From Lachnospiraceae bacterium (GTDB lineage: Bacteria > Bacillota > Clostridia > Lachnospirales > Lachnospiraceae): a stretch of DNA of 64,000 bases. The stretch covers positions 482,300 through 546,299 of the forward strand of contig SVDZ01000001.1 of assembly GCA_015057625.1 (NCBI GenBank), read 5' to 3'. Position numbers and translations under genes: made by a program. The notes beneath the pieces were generated by a model. The model ran no database searches. It had not been told where the DNA came from and saw nothing but the letters and a program-made list of their open reading frames with translations. Of this stretch, positions 44,198-54,057 are shown one piece after another; the stretch's first letter is position 1, and the number at the start of each line of letters is the position of its first letter.

Positions 44198-46069
44198 CTA
44201 CTTACACCCCATATATACAAGAAGTACTGAAATATCTGCAGGTGAAACACCGGAAATTCTTGAAGCCTGTCCAATAGATAAAGGTTTGTAGAAAGATAAC
44301 TTCTGAACTGCTTCTTTTCTTAAGCTTCCAACTTTTGTATAATCAAAATCTTCAGGTATTTTTTTATTCTCAAGTTTTTTAAACTGCTCAACCTGTTTCA
44401 TCTGTCTTTCAATATAACCTGAATACTTGATATGAATATTTACCTGCTCAATTACATCATATGTAAGTTCAGGTCTGTCAGGATCAATTTCAGCCAACAT
44501 ATCATATTCAATTTCTGGTCTTCTAATTAATTCAGCTAACGTACTTCCTGTCTTTAATGTGGTACTTCCTATTTTTTCAAGAAGAGCCTGAACTTTTTGA
44601 TTAGCTCCAACAGGAACATTTTCAAGTCTTTCTACTTCATGCTTAATTAACTGAATTTTATTTTGAACATAATCGTATCTCTCTTTTGGAACAAGACCAA
44701 CTTTGTATCCTATCTCAGTAAGACGAATATCTGCATTATCCTGTCTGAGTAATAATCTGTATTCAGCACGGGACGTCATCATACGATAAGGTTCATGACT
44801 CTCTTTAGTAACAAGATCATCAATTAAAACTCCAATGTAAGCCTGGGATCTGTCGAGAACAATCTGTTCTTCATTTTTAACTTCAAGGGCTGCATTAATT
44901 CCTGCAATAATTCCCTGAGCTGCAGCCTCCTCATAACCTGAACTTCCGTTAAACTGTCCGGCACTGAAAAGACCTTTAACATATTTAAATTCAAGAGTAG
45001 GTAATAACTGACCATACTCAATACAGTCATACTCAATTGCATAAGCATTTCTAACAATTTTTGCATTTTCAAGACCAGGTACAGTTCTGTACATTGCATA
45101 CTGAACATCTTCCGGGAGAGAACTTGACATACCTCCAAGATACATTTCATTAGTATACAATCCTTCAGGTTCAATAAATACCTGATGTCTGTTCTTATCA
45201 GCAAATTTAACTACTTTATCTTCAATAGAAGGACAATATCTTGGGCCGGTACCCTCAATCATTCCTGAGAATAAAGGCGATCTGTCAATATTGTCACGGA
45301 TAATCTTATGCGTTTCCTCATTTGTATAAGTGAGCCAACAAGAAACCTGCTCTTTTTGAACGCTCTCAATATCAGTAGAAAATGAAAATGGAACAACTCT
45401 TTCATCACCAAACTGCTCTTCCATTTTTGAAAAATCAATACTTCTTTTATCAACTCTGGCAGGAGTACCTGTTTTAAATCTTCTCATCTTAATTCCATTA
45501 TCAATTAATGATTGAGTAAGATGTTTTGCAGACTGCAAACCGTTTGGACCAGTCTCATTGCTGACATCCCCGTAAATACATCTGGCATTTAGATAAGTTC
45601 CGCTTGCAAGAATAACAGCTTTTGCATAATATGTTGCGCCGGAAAAAGTTTTAACACCTTTGATATTTCCATCCTCAACAATAATCTCACAAACTTCACC
45701 TTGTCTTACTGTAAGATTTTCAGTATTTTCAAGTGTACGTCTCATTGAACGAGTGTAATCCTGCTTGTCAGCCTGAGCTCTTAAAGAATGAACTGCAGGA
45801 CCTTTAGATTTATTTAACATTTTAGACTGAATAAAAGTCTTATCAATATTTTTTCCCATTTCTCCACCGAGAGCATCAATTTCACGAACCAAATGGCCCT
45901 TAGATGTTCCACCAATATTTGGATTACATGGCATAAGTGCAATACTGTCAACGCTGACAGTAAACACAATTGTATTCATACCTAATCTAGCAGATGCAAG
46001 TGCTGCTTCACAACCTGCATGACCTGCTCCAACTACTACAACATCATATTCTTCAACAATATTTGGCAT
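44198..46069 (-). CDS. mnmG: tRNA uridine-5-carboxymethylaminomethyl modification enzyme MnmG
   Basis: A 623-residue FAD protein (GidA). [20 protein letters not shown] is the FAD-binding start; [41 protein letters not shown] and [16 protein letters not shown] are family hallmarks, and the C-terminal helices end with [17 protein letters not shown]. With MnmE it builds cmnm5U34 in tRNA anticodons. Directly downstream of mnmE. Confidence 0.98.
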   Translation of the reverse strand: MPNIVEEYDVVVVGAGHAGCEAALASARLGMNTIVFTVSVDSIALMPCNPNIGGTSKGHLVREIDALGGEMGKNIDKTFIQSKMLNKSKGPAVHSLRAQADKQDYTRSMRRTLENTENLTVRQGEVCEIIVEDGNIKGVKTFSGATYYAKAVILASGTYLNARCIYGDVSNETGPNGLQSAKHLTQSLIDNGIKMRRFKTGTPARVDKRSIDFSKMEEQFGDERVVPFSFSTDIESVQKEQVSCWLTYTNEETHKIIRDNIDRSPLFSGMIEGTGPRYCPSIEDKVVKFADKNRHQVFIEPEGLYTNEMYLGGMSSSLPEDVQYAMYRTVPGLENAKIVRNAYAIEYDCIEYGQLLPTLEFKYVKGLFSAGQFNGSSGYEEAAAQGIIAGINAALEVKNEEQIVLDRSQAYIGVLIDDLVTKESHEPYRMMTSRAEYRLLLRQDNADIRLTEIGYKVGLVPKERYDYVQNKIQLIKHEVERLENVPVGANQKVQALLEKIGSTTLKTGSTLAELIRRPEIEYDMLAEIDPDRPELTYDVIEQVNIHIKYSGYIERQMKQVEQFKKLENKKIPEDFDYTKVGSLRKEAVQKLSFYKPLSIGQASRISGVSPADISVLLVYMGCK

Positions 46070-46121
46070 TGCTTTATCCTTCTTTCAAAACTTTTCTTCA
46101 AAATCTAAATAAATATAAATA

Positions 46122-47501
46122 CTATTTACCCATACAGAACTTACTAAAGATTTCATTCACTAAATCATCTTCAACGCTTTCGCCTATAATTAATCCAAGA
46201 CTTTCATAGGCATCCATCAAATCTATAGAATAAAAATCCTCCGGCATGGAATCATTAATTGAATTTTCTACCTGACATAAACTGTTAAAGGAATTATCTA
46301 AAACTTCTTTATGTCTCTCATTAGTAATGTAAACTTCATTATTATATGAGATATTTCCGGAATAAAACATTTCCTTTATTTCTTCAATTAAATCATCAAA
46401 ACCTGTTCTTTCCTTAGCCGAAATAACAATGACTTTCTTGCCTGTTAAATTTTCAAGTTTTTCTTTTGATACAATCATATCCTGATCAGCTTTATTTAAA
46501 AGCACAATTGCCTTTTTATTCTTAATCAAATCTATAATCTGCATATCATTACTGTCAAGATCCACAAGACCGTCAACAACATATATTATTAAATCACAAT
46601 CTGATGAAATATCTATGGCTTTTTTAACACCTATTTTTTCTACAACATCATCCGTCTCACGAATTCCTGCCGTATCAATGACATTAAGACTAATATCACC
46701 AATTCGAATATTTTCAGAAAGAGTATCTCTGGTTGTACCTGCAATTTCAGTAACAATGGCACGCTCTTCACCCACAAGAAGATTCATAAGAGAAGACTTT
46801 CCTGCATTAGGTTTTCCAAGAATTGCAGTTTTAACACCTTCACGAATAATCTTTCCATTGTCAAAAGAAGAAATTAATTTGCTAATTTCATCCTTACACT
46901 CAACAACAACATCGAGGAGTTTTTCACTGTAACCATCAAGACTGATATGTTCAGGATCATCCAATGCAGATTCAATAAAAGCAATCTGATAAATAATTTT
47001 ATTTCTCAATTTAGTAATCTTATCATGAATATTACCATTCAACTGATTCATAGAACTCTTTAACGCAAGATCACTTTGAGAATTAATTACATCCATAACA
47101 GCTTCCGCCTGGGATAAATCAATTCTTCCATTTAAAAATGCTCTTTTTGTAAATTCACCCGGTTCGGCAGATCTTGCTCCATATTTAATTACAGTTCTGA
47201 GAATTTTACGAATAACGAGAGATCCTCCATGACAATCTATCTCAACAGTATCTTCTGTTGTATATGAATTAGGAGCTTTCATAATAAGAACCATAACTTC
47301 ATCAATCATTTCTTCTCCATCATAAATATGTCCGTAATGGAGAGTATGGCTTTCTACATCAAGAATATTTTTGTCTGCCTTTGCAGGTTTAAAAATTTTA
47401 TTTAATATATTTAATGAATCATCACCACTAATTCTTACAATTCCAATACCGGAATTGCCGGCTGCACTAGCGATTGCAGCAATGGTATCCGTAACCTTCA
47501 T
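46122..47501 (-). CDS. mnmE: tRNA modification GTPase MnmE
   Basis: A 459-residue protein: N-terminal folate-binding domain (DTIAAIASAAGNSGIGIVRISG), helical domain with inserted Ras-like G domain (GKPNAGKSSL, EIAGTTRDT, NKAD), and the C-terminal FCMGK, the CxGK end with the catalytic-loop Cys. It partners MnmG (next gene, 52 nt away) in tRNA wobble-uridine modification. Confidence 0.98.
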   Translation of the reverse strand: MKVTDTIAAIASAAGNSGIGIVRISGDDSLNILNKIFKPAKADKNILDVESHTLHYGHIYDGEEMIDEVMVLIMKAPNSYTTEDTVEIDCHGGSLVIRKILRTVIKYGARSAEPGEFTKRAFLNGRIDLSQAEAVMDVINSQSDLALKSSMNQLNGNIHDKITKLRNKIIYQIAFIESALDDPEHISLDGYSEKLLDVVVECKDEISKLISSFDNGKIIREGVKTAILGKPNAGKSSLMNLLVGEERAIVTEIAGTTRDTLSENIRIGDISLNVIDTAGIRETDDVVEKIGVKKAIDISSDCDLIIYVVDGLVDLDSNDMQIIDLIKNKKAIVLLNKADQDMIVSKEKLENLTGKKVIVISAKERTGFDDLIEEIKEMFYSGNISYNNEVYITNERHKEVLDNSFNSLCQVENSINDSMPEDFYSIDLMDAYESLGLIIGESVEDDLVNEIFSKFCMGK

Positions 47502-47625
47502 AATTCAAAACCTCTCATTAATCATATAAAATCTATTATAGTATATCATAATTAATAAATAGATAAAACAAATAAAAACTGCTTACATGGATTAGTAAGC
47601 AGTTTTTATACTTTAATGTTGATAA

Positions 47626-48249
47626 TTATTTTTTCAAAACAACTACTACATGTCTGTAAGGCTCATCACCCTCACTCTTTGTAGTAACAAATTTATCATT
47701 CTGTAAAGCTGAATGAATAATTCTTCTTTCGTATGGATTCATTGGCTCAAGAGCAACTGACTTTTTAGTTCTCTTAACCTTGAATGCAATATTCTTTGCA
47801 AGATTTTCAAGAGTAGCTTTTCTTCTCTCTCTGTAATTTTCAGTATCAAGCTTAACTCTTAAATACTTCTCATTGTTTTTATTAATAACTAAACTTAAGA
47901 GATACTGTAAAGAATCAAGTGTCTGACCTCTCTTACCAATGAGAACACCCATATCATCACCGATAAGATCAATATTTACACATCCTTCTTCTTCGTTAAC
48001 CTCAATGTTTAATTTAACAGCTAACTCCATTGCATCGAAAACCTTTGTAAGGAATTCAGTTGCAATATCTTCAACAGATGCATTTTTTCTGGCACGAATA
48101 ACTGCAGGCTTACTTCCGATTCCTAAGAAACCTGAGCTACCTTCCTCAACAACTTCATATTCTAATTTATCTCTTGTTAATTCTAATTCAACCAATGCAT
48201 TTGTAATAGCATCATCTACATTTTTACCTGTAAATTCTTTAAATTCCAT
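47626..48249 (-). CDS. jag: Jag/KhpB RNA-binding protein
   Basis: A 207-residue protein with an N-terminal Jag_N domain (MEFKEFTGKNVDDAITNALVE), a KH domain with the GxxG-type loop IGKRGQTLDSLQYLLS, and a C-terminal R3H domain (MNPYERRIIHSALQ, then GDEPYRHVVV). It binds RNA and is linked to cell division and wall control in Firmicutes. Conserved partner of yidC, 9 nt away. A short A/T-rich hairpin at about 47579-47612 (CTGCTTAC...GTAAGCAG) lies after its stop and may be a terminator. Confidence 0.96.
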   Translation of the reverse strand: MEFKEFTGKNVDDAITNALVELELTRDKLEYEVVEEGSSGFLGIGSKPAVIRARKNASVEDIATEFLTKVFDAMELAVKLNIEVNEEEGCVNIDLIGDDMGVLIGKRGQTLDSLQYLLSLVINKNNEKYLRVKLDTENYRERRKATLENLAKNIAFKVKRTKKSVALEPMNPYERRIIHSALQNDKFVTTKSEGDEPYRHVVVVLKK

Positions 48250-48258
48250 GATTAACCT

Positions 48259-49530
48259 CTACTTCTTCCTATTCTCAAAATCTCTAACCATATTAGCTCT
48301 TGCAGAAATACTGTTCTTATCTGAACTAATAGAAGAATTGTATTTTTCCATAGCTTTTTCGTACTGCTCTTCTTTTTGCTTTCTTGTAAGCTGAACATCC
48401 GAATTATTATTGTTATTATTTTCATTAAGTGACGCATTCATAGCGGCAGCATTTGAAATCATATTCGCTGTAAATCCACGTTTTGCACGTTTCTTTTCAG
48501 CTTTTTCTTTACTCTCAGCAATAATATCATCAATTGAAATATTCTTAAAATAAATATTAAGACCAATCTGCTGAATCAACATAATAGTACTACTTGCTAC
48601 CCAGTAAATACCAAGAGCTGAAGCAAATCCCCATGTCATAAACATAGACATCAAAGGCATAACATAATTCATTGTCTTCATTGAGCTCATCATAGGATTT
48701 TCTTCCATCTCTTTTGTAGTGGCAGTCTTATTTAAGCTCATAGTAATTTTTGATAAAATAAACTGTGTCAAGCCGGCAAGTACAGGTATTAAAATAGCAA
48801 TTTTAACACCTTCAGAATACATTACCTGTGGAGATTTCTGCAAATCAAATAATAAAAATTTATTAATCTGATTGATGTGATTAAAAGCAGCGTCAGTCTT
48901 TGGATTTCCAATAGCTTGAACTATACTTGCCAAATCTACACCTTCCGGTAATTTAAAATCCTTAGCTACACGAGAATATCCATATAAAGAATCAACGATA
49001 TTATTAATCTGTGTTCCTGTTAATTTATCAACAGAATCAACAGTAAGGTTAAAATATTCTTTTAACTGACTTGGACTTAAATGATTAATAATAGTTAAAT
49101 AGTATTCTTTAACCTGTCCTACATAAGCAGGAACATTATAGATAACTCTGTATAACGCAAAAAGAATAGGCATCTGAATTATTAACTGAAGACAACTTCC
49201 CGCAGGAGAAACTCCATACTTATCATAAACTGCCTGTATTTCAGCATTCATATTTAATTGTGACTGCTGATCCTTTTTACCTTTGTACTTATTCTGAATT
49301 TTTGTAATTTCAGGACTAATTAATGCGTTCAGCTTAGTAAATTTTTGTTGCTTAATCGCAGATGGAAGTAAGAATAATCTTACAATAATAGGAAAAATTA
49401 TAATACAAAGACCTATACTTTCAATTCCTACCATATCAAGCATTGAATAAATAATTTCAAATACTTTTCCAAGTGCCCATGCAAAAGGTTTCAAAATTCC
49501 ACCTTGCTGCGTCAGTAAAATATAGTTCAT
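48259..49530 (-). CDS. yidC: Membrane protein insertase YidC/SpoIIIJ
   Basis: A 423-residue Oxa1/YidC insertase. Five membrane segments (about 30-50, 110-135, 230-255, 285-305, 310-330); the positively charged cytoplasmic loop with FTKLNALISPEITKIQNKYKGKKDQQS; and GSCLQLIIQMPILFALYRVIYN. Asn-rich and Lys-rich C-terminal tail (about 345-423). It inserts membrane proteins with or without Sec. Unlike many Gram-positive YidC proteins the N-terminus lacks a lipobox. Confidence 0.95.
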   Translation of the reverse strand: MNYILLTQQGGILKPFAWALGKVFEIIYSMLDMVGIESIGLCIIIFPIIVRLFLLPSAIKQQKFTKLNALISPEITKIQNKYKGKKDQQSQLNMNAEIQAVYDKYGVSPAGSCLQLIIQMPILFALYRVIYNVPAYVGQVKEYYLTIINHLSPSQLKEYFNLTVDSVDKLTGTQINNIVDSLYGYSRVAKDFKLPEGVDLASIVQAIGNPKTDAAFNHINQINKFLLFDLQKSPQVMYSEGVKIAILIPVLAGLTQFILSKITMSLNKTATTKEMEENPMMSSMKTMNYVMPLMSMFMTWGFASALGIYWVASSTIMLIQQIGLNIYFKNISIDDIIAESKEKAEKKRAKRGFTANMISNAAAMNASLNENNNNNNSDVQLTRKQKEEQYEKAMEKYNSSISSDKNSISARANMVRDFENRKK

Positions 49531-49542
49531 TAATTTACCTCC

Positions 49543-49785
49543 TTAAGGAACCGGATCATAACCACCTTTTGAAAAATGATTACAACGAAGTATCCTTTTA
49601 ACTGATAAAAAAGAACCTTTTATAGCTCCATATCTGTTTAAAGCCTCGATTGCATATTCAGAACAGGTCGGAAAATATCTGCAACAGGGACTATATTTCA
49701 TTGGAGAAATATATTTTCTATATGCGCCAACCGAACCTATTAGAAATTTATTAACATAATTAAAATGAATATTCTTATTCTTCAT
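49543..49785 (-). CDS. yidD: Membrane insertion efficiency factor YidD
   Basis: An 80-residue protein with the family pattern [28 protein letters not shown] and [17 protein letters not shown], including its three conserved-type cysteines. It assists YidC-dependent insertion. It sits between rnpA and yidC in the usual order. Confidence 0.96.
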   Translation of the reverse strand: MKNKNIHFNYVNKFLIGSVGAYRKYISPMKYSPCCRYFPTCSEYAIEALNRYGAIKGSFLSVKRILRCNHFSKGGYDPVP

Positions 49786-49834
49786 AATTAAATCTCTATC
49801 TTTTCTTTATATGCAAAAAACTTTATTTTCCATT

Positions 49835-50176
49835 TTAGTTACAATCATTAGAAATAATGTTATTCAATTTTGATAGATGCAAAAACGCACTCTCTATCTC
49901 TTTAAAACTTTTGTCTTTAGCGGTATTTCTTGCGATAACCACAATGTCCAAACTACTATTGAACATTTTCTTATTTAGCCTGTAGCTTTCTCGGATAAGG
50001 CGTGTCAGTCGATGTCTTACTACACTATTTCCTACTTTTTTACTTACTGATATACCTAATCTGTTACTGTCTAAATTATTTTCCAGTACATACATAACTA
50101 AATATTTGTTTGCTTTTGATATTCCATTGGCATAAACCTTCTGGAAATCCCTGTTCTTTTTCAGTGAATCTTTCAT
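49835..50176 (-). CDS. rnpA: Ribonuclease P protein component
   Basis: A 113-residue basic protein. LKKNRDFQKVYANGISKANKYLVMYVLENN, RLGISVSKKVGNSVVRHRLTRLIRESYRL (the RNR-type motif) are diagnostic. It binds the RNase P RNA for 5' tRNA processing. The gene lies 40 nt downstream of rpmH with an attenuator-like hairpin between them. Confidence 0.97.
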   Translation of the reverse strand: MKDSLKKNRDFQKVYANGISKANKYLVMYVLENNLDSNRLGISVSKKVGNSVVRHRLTRLIRESYRLNKKMFNSSLDIVVIARNTAKDKSFKEIESAFLHLSKLNNIISNDCN

Positions 50177-50186
50177 AAATCACCTC

Positions 50187-50214
50187 ACGAAAAGAAAAAG
50201 GCCACATTGCTGCG
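50187..50214 (-). terminator. rpmH-rnpA attenuator hairpin with GNRA loop
   Basis: On the minus strand GGCCGCA-GCAA-TGTGGCC forms a 7-bp stem (one G-U) capped by a GCAA tetraloop, followed by TTTTTCTTTT. It begins just after the rpmH stop and would trim most read-through into rnpA, making L34 more abundant than RnpA. Confidence 0.65.
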
Positions 50215-50216
50215 GC

Positions 50217-50351
50217 CTAAGCTGATAATTTTTTTCTTCCTTTTGCTCTTCTTGCAGCAAGAACTTTTCTGCCACCTGCAGTACTCATTCTTGATCTAAA
50301 TCCATGAACTTTTGATCTCTGTCTTTTCTTTGGCTGAAATGTCATTTTCAT
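50217..50351 (-). CDS. rpmH: 50S ribosomal protein L34
   Basis: A 44-residue basic protein, [18 protein letters not shown]... with [23 protein letters not shown], the classic L34 sequence. It is short and easily missed. AGGAGGTGCC lies just before the start codon. First gene leftward from the origin. Confidence 0.98.
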   Translation of the reverse strand: MKMTFQPKKRQRSKVHGFRSRMSTAGGRKVLAARRAKGRKKLSA

Positions 50352-50489
50352 ATTAAGGCACCTCCTTTTACTCCATAGTAAAACATCTCTTCCATTATAT
50401 AAGTACCTTTGTCAATAGTCAAGAAGAATTTTTTTAAATATTTTTTTAAAAATAAACCACATTTTACATAAAATTATTAATTGATTTAC

Positions 50490-50968
50490 ATAAAGTTATA
50501 CACATTTTGTGAATCAATTGTGGATAACTTTATTAATTTTATGCGTTTTTTTCCCATTTTTTGCGTTTTTATATATTTCAAAATGTGGATAATTTTTATT
50601 AATCCACATTTTGTGGCTGAATAAAAGTATTTTTTTACTCGTGAAAATAGTATGTTATGTAAATCAAAAATTTATAATTATTTTCTCATTTTTTTAATCA
50701 CAAAAAAAACATAATATTGGATCAAAAAATACATATATCAGTAAACACAAAAATCCCTTATATATCATGCATTTTTCACCTCATTTTTGCATTTTTGTAA
50801 CGAGTTTCTTCTTTATTATATATGTATTGAAAAATAGCCTCTTTTTTGATATTATATTATTGTGTTGTTTAACGCTTTTTTTTATGCTATGAAAAATGAA
50901 ATTTTTATGCTTTATGTGAGAGTTATCTCACTACTGATATATATATACTGAATTAGAATGGAGAAACA
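50490..50968. other. oriC, left half: rpmH-dnaA intergenic region with DnaA boxes
   Basis: The 617-bp gap upstream of dnaA contains DnaA boxes TTATACACA (50496-50504), TGTGGATAA (50519-50527) and TGTGGATAA (50584-50592), within very AT-rich DNA. The remaining part to 50968 is AT-rich with dnaA promoter sequences that I cannot place with certainty. Confidence 0.85.
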
Positions 50969-52336
50969 ATGTACAACGAATTAAAAAATAATTGGGACAA
51001 TATATTAAACAAACTTAAAAATGATTATGATTTGACAGATGTTGCATTTAGAACATGGATTCTTCCACTTTCACTCCACTCAGTTAAAAATGACACTATC
51101 AACCTTGTTTTTAACGGTGAAGCTGCCAGTATGTCAATTGGTATCATTGAGAAGAAATATATATTACCACTTAAGGTTGTAATTAGTGAAATAACAGGAA
51201 ATGAATTTAGCAGGATTACTATTTCAGAACCAAATGCAGCTGAGCCTGCTGATGAATACGAAACTCCTGCACCATCACAATTAAATCAAAGACAAACTGA
51301 ATCTAACTTAAACCCTATATATAATTTTGATTCTTTTATCGTAGGTTCAAACAATGATATGGCTCACGCCGTTGCTTTGGCTGTAGCTGAGCAGCCGGGT
51401 ACCTACAATCCTCTTTTTATCTACGGAGGTGTTGGACTTGGTAAAACACATCTTATGCATGCTATCGGAAACTACATTCTCGAGAACAATAAGCAGCTTA
51501 AGGTTTTATATACTTCAAGTGAGTCCTTTACAAATGAACTTATTGATATCATGAGAAACGGTAAAAAAGATAACACCGACTTTTCCGAATTCAGAAGTAA
51601 ATACAGAAGTGTAGATGTTCTTATGATTGATGATATCCAGTTTATCATTGGAAAAGACAGAACTCAGGAAGAGTTTTTCCATACTTTCAATGACCTGTAT
51701 ATGAATCAAAAACAGATCATTATCACATCAGATAAACCACCTAAGGATTTCCTTCTTTTAGAAGACAGACTTAAATCAAGATTCTCCGTAGGTGTAACTG
51801 TAGACATCAAGAGTCCTGAATACGAAACTCGTGTTGCTATCTTAAAGAAACGTGCAGAATTAAAACACTATGACATTGATGATTCTGTATTCCAGTATAT
51901 CGCTGATAATATCGTATCAAATGTCAGAGAACTTGAAGGAGCATTAAAGAAGATTACTTTATTTGCAAATCTTTCAAACCAAAAGATTACTCTTCCACTG
52001 GCACAGGATGTACTCAAAGACTTAATTAACCCTGACTCAACCATTAAAGTAGATTGCAACCGAATTATAGAAATAGTGTCAGAACATTACGGGGTAACCG
52101 TTACAGATTTATTATCTAATAAGAAGACAAAGAATATTGCCTATCCAAGACAGATATGTATGTACCTTTGTAAAGAGCTTACAGAAGAAACATATGCCGG
52201 TATAGGAAAAGCTCTTAACAGAAAGGATCACTCTACTATCATTCATGGAGTAACTAAAATAGCTGAGGAAATTGAAGAAAATCAGTCAACAAAGAGTAAT
52301 ATCGACGTTCTTATTAAAAAAATTAATCCAAATTAG
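50969..52336 (+). CDS. dnaA: Chromosomal replication initiator DnaA
   Basis: A 455-residue AAA+ initiator. Domain I (1 to about 85, WDNILNKLKNDYDLTDVAFRTWI), linker (about 85-115, Pro/Gln-rich), AAA+ domain with Walker A GGVGLGKT (K159), Walker B LMIDDIQFI and the sensor region, and domain IV with YPRQICMYLCKELTEETYAGIGKALNRKDHSTIIHG, the DnaA-box-binding signature. It unwinds oriC and loads replication proteins. DnaA boxes lie on both sides of the gene, suggesting autoregulation. Confidence 0.99.
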   Translation: MYNELKNNWDNILNKLKNDYDLTDVAFRTWILPLSLHSVKNDTINLVFNGEAASMSIGIIEKKYILPLKVVISEITGNEFSRITISEPNAAEPADEYETPAPSQLNQRQTESNLNPIYNFDSFIVGSNNDMAHAVALAVAEQPGTYNPLFIYGGVGLGKTHLMHAIGNYILENNKQLKVLYTSSESFTNELIDIMRNGKKDNTDFSEFRSKYRSVDVLMIDDIQFIIGKDRTQEEFFHTFNDLYMNQKQIIITSDKPPKDFLLLEDRLKSRFSVGVTVDIKSPEYETRVAILKKRAELKHYDIDDSVFQYIADNIVSNVRELEGALKKITLFANLSNQKITLPLAQDVLKDLINPDSTIKVDCNRIIEIVSEHYGVTVTDLLSNKKTKNIAYPRQICMYLCKELTEETYAGIGKALNRKDHSTIIHGVTKIAEEIEENQSTKSNIDVLIKKINPN

Positions 52337-52716
52337 GGAGTTATCCACATTTTTATCCACAAAACACCTTCAAAATGTGTTTATTTAATGTGAATTATCA
52401 GTGATTTTAATGTTTATAACCATTAATGTTTCAACATTTCATTTTGGATTATCACTTATTCAAATTTCACTTATTTTATTAAATGTGGAATTGTTATGTG
52501 ATTTGTGAATAGAAATTTGAATTTATCTACAAGTTATATACATCAAAAATCCTTTAATTTTAAGGGCTAAAGTGACTTATACACAAATTCACACCCTATA
52601 CTTATATTACTACTAAGATAATTAAAATATATTTATATATATTTTCGCTTCATTCTTTATGAAGTTAATAAAAAAATTACATCGAAATTGTAAAGTACTT
52701 GAAAGGAGTTTTCATA
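52337..52716. other. oriC, right half: dnaA-dnaN intergenic region
   Basis: DnaA boxes TTATCCACA (52341-52349), TTATCCACA (52353-52361) and TTATACACA (52577-52585), with weaker TTATCTACA and TTATATACA variants at about 52522-52540. The stretch 52600-52680 is very AT-rich and is a candidate unwinding element. No ORF. Together with the left half this gives the bipartite layout known from Bacillus. Confidence 0.8.
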
Positions 52717-53829
52717 ATGAAACTTATATGTAAGAAATCAGATTTATTAGCAGGAGTTAATATTGTATCAAAAGCAGTACCATCTAAAACAACAATGTCT
52801 ATCCTTGAATGTATTCTTATAGATGCAAGTGAAGGAGTTATTAAATTAATTGCAAATGATATGGAACTTGGTATTGAAACTAAAGTTGAAGGTGAAATCA
52901 TTGTTGCCGGACGTATTGCCATAGATGCAAAAATCTTTTCTGAAATTGTTAGAAGACTTCCGGACAATGATGTAATGATAGAAGTAGACAATGACTTTAC
53001 TGCAAATATCACATGTGAAAATGCTAAGTTCAATATTTTAGGAAAATCAGGAGAGGATTTTGCATATCTTCCTGAAATTGAAAAGAATAAGAGTATTAAG
53101 CTTTCACAGTTTACTTTAAGAGAAGTAATTAGACAGACTATATTCTCAATCGGAGATGACAGAAATAACAAGATTCTTACAGGTGAGCTTTTTGAAGTTA
53201 AGGATAATAACTTAAAGGTTGTTGCCCTTGACGGACACAGAATTGCAATCAGAAATATTGCACTTGAAGATTCATATGAAGATATGAGTGTTATTGTTCC
53301 CGGAAAGACATTAAATGAAATAAGTAAAATTGTAAGTGGTGGCACTGAAGATGAAATGACTATTTTCTTCAAAGACAACCACATTATGTTTGAGTTTGAT
53401 AATACTGTAGTAGTATCAAGACTTATTGAGGGAGAGTATTATCGTGTAAGCCAGATGGTTTCAAAAGATTATGAAACTAAAGTAAGAATTAACAAAAAAG
53501 AAATGCTCGAATGCTTAGACAGAGCTACTCTTCTTATAAAAGAAGGAAACAAGAGACCGATTATTATTACAATAGGTGATTCAGATATGCAGTTTAAGAT
53601 GAATTCATTTATCGGAACAATGGATGAAACTATCTATATCAAAAAAGAAGGTAAGGATATGATGATTGGATTTGATCCTAAGTTCTTAATAGATGCTCTT
53701 AAAGTAATTGAAGATGAAGAGATTGATATTTATCTTGTAAATCCAAAAGCACCATGTTGCATCAGAGATGAAGAAGAAAAGTATATCTATCTTATTCTTC
53801 CTGTTAATTTCACAGTTGCAAATAATTAA
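52717..53829 (+). CDS. dnaN: DNA polymerase III beta subunit (sliding clamp)
   Basis: 370 residues from the ATG at 52717, chosen because AAAGGAG ends 9 nt upstream; a TTG 18 nt earlier would lie within that site. MKLICKKSDLLAGVNIVSKAVPSKTTMSILECILI is the canonical start; three repeated clamp domains follow and the protein ends YLILPVNF. The ring clamp holds polymerase on DNA. Second gene of the dnaA-dnaN-rlbA-recF-gyrB-gyrA unit. Confidence 0.98.
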   Translation: MKLICKKSDLLAGVNIVSKAVPSKTTMSILECILIDASEGVIKLIANDMELGIETKVEGEIIVAGRIAIDAKIFSEIVRRLPDNDVMIEVDNDFTANITCENAKFNILGKSGEDFAYLPEIEKNKSIKLSQFTLREVIRQTIFSIGDDRNNKILTGELFEVKDNNLKVVALDGHRIAIRNIALEDSYEDMSVIVPGKTLNEISKIVSGGTEDEMTIFFKDNHIMFEFDNTVVVSRLIEGEYYRVSQMVSKDYETKVRINKKEMLECLDRATLLIKEGNKRPIIITIGDSDMQFKMNSFIGTMDETIYIKKEGKDMMIGFDPKFLIDALKVIEDEEIDIYLVNPKAPCCIRDEEEKYIYLILPVNFTVANN

Positions 53830-53850
53830 TAATAAAAGAAGGTTATAAGG

Positions 53851-54057
53851 ATGCAGACAATTAAAATAAAAGATGATTATATAAAACTCGGACAGGCTAT
53901 GAAGCTTGCAGGACTTGTCAGTTCAGGAATTGAAGCAAAGATAGTTATTCAGGACGGACAGGTTTTAGTAAATGGTGAAGTCGATACCAGAAGAGGTAAG
54001 AAACTTGTACCCGGTGATACATTTGAGTTTAATGGAACAGAAGTAACAGTAGAATAA
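53851..54057 (+). CDS. rlbA: S4-domain RNA-binding protein (RlbA/YaaA-like)
   Basis: A 68-residue S4-domain protein: IKLGQAMKLAGLVSSGIEAKIVIQDGQVLVNGEVDTRRGKKLVPGD. It matches the small S4 protein always found between dnaN and recF in Firmicutes, proposed to bind the large ribosomal subunit RNA. Its stop overlaps the recF start (TAATG), so translation is coupled. Confidence 0.94.
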   Translation: MQTIKIKDDYIKLGQAMKLAGLVSSGIEAKIVIQDGQVLVNGEVDTRRGKKLVPGDTFEFNGTEVTVE

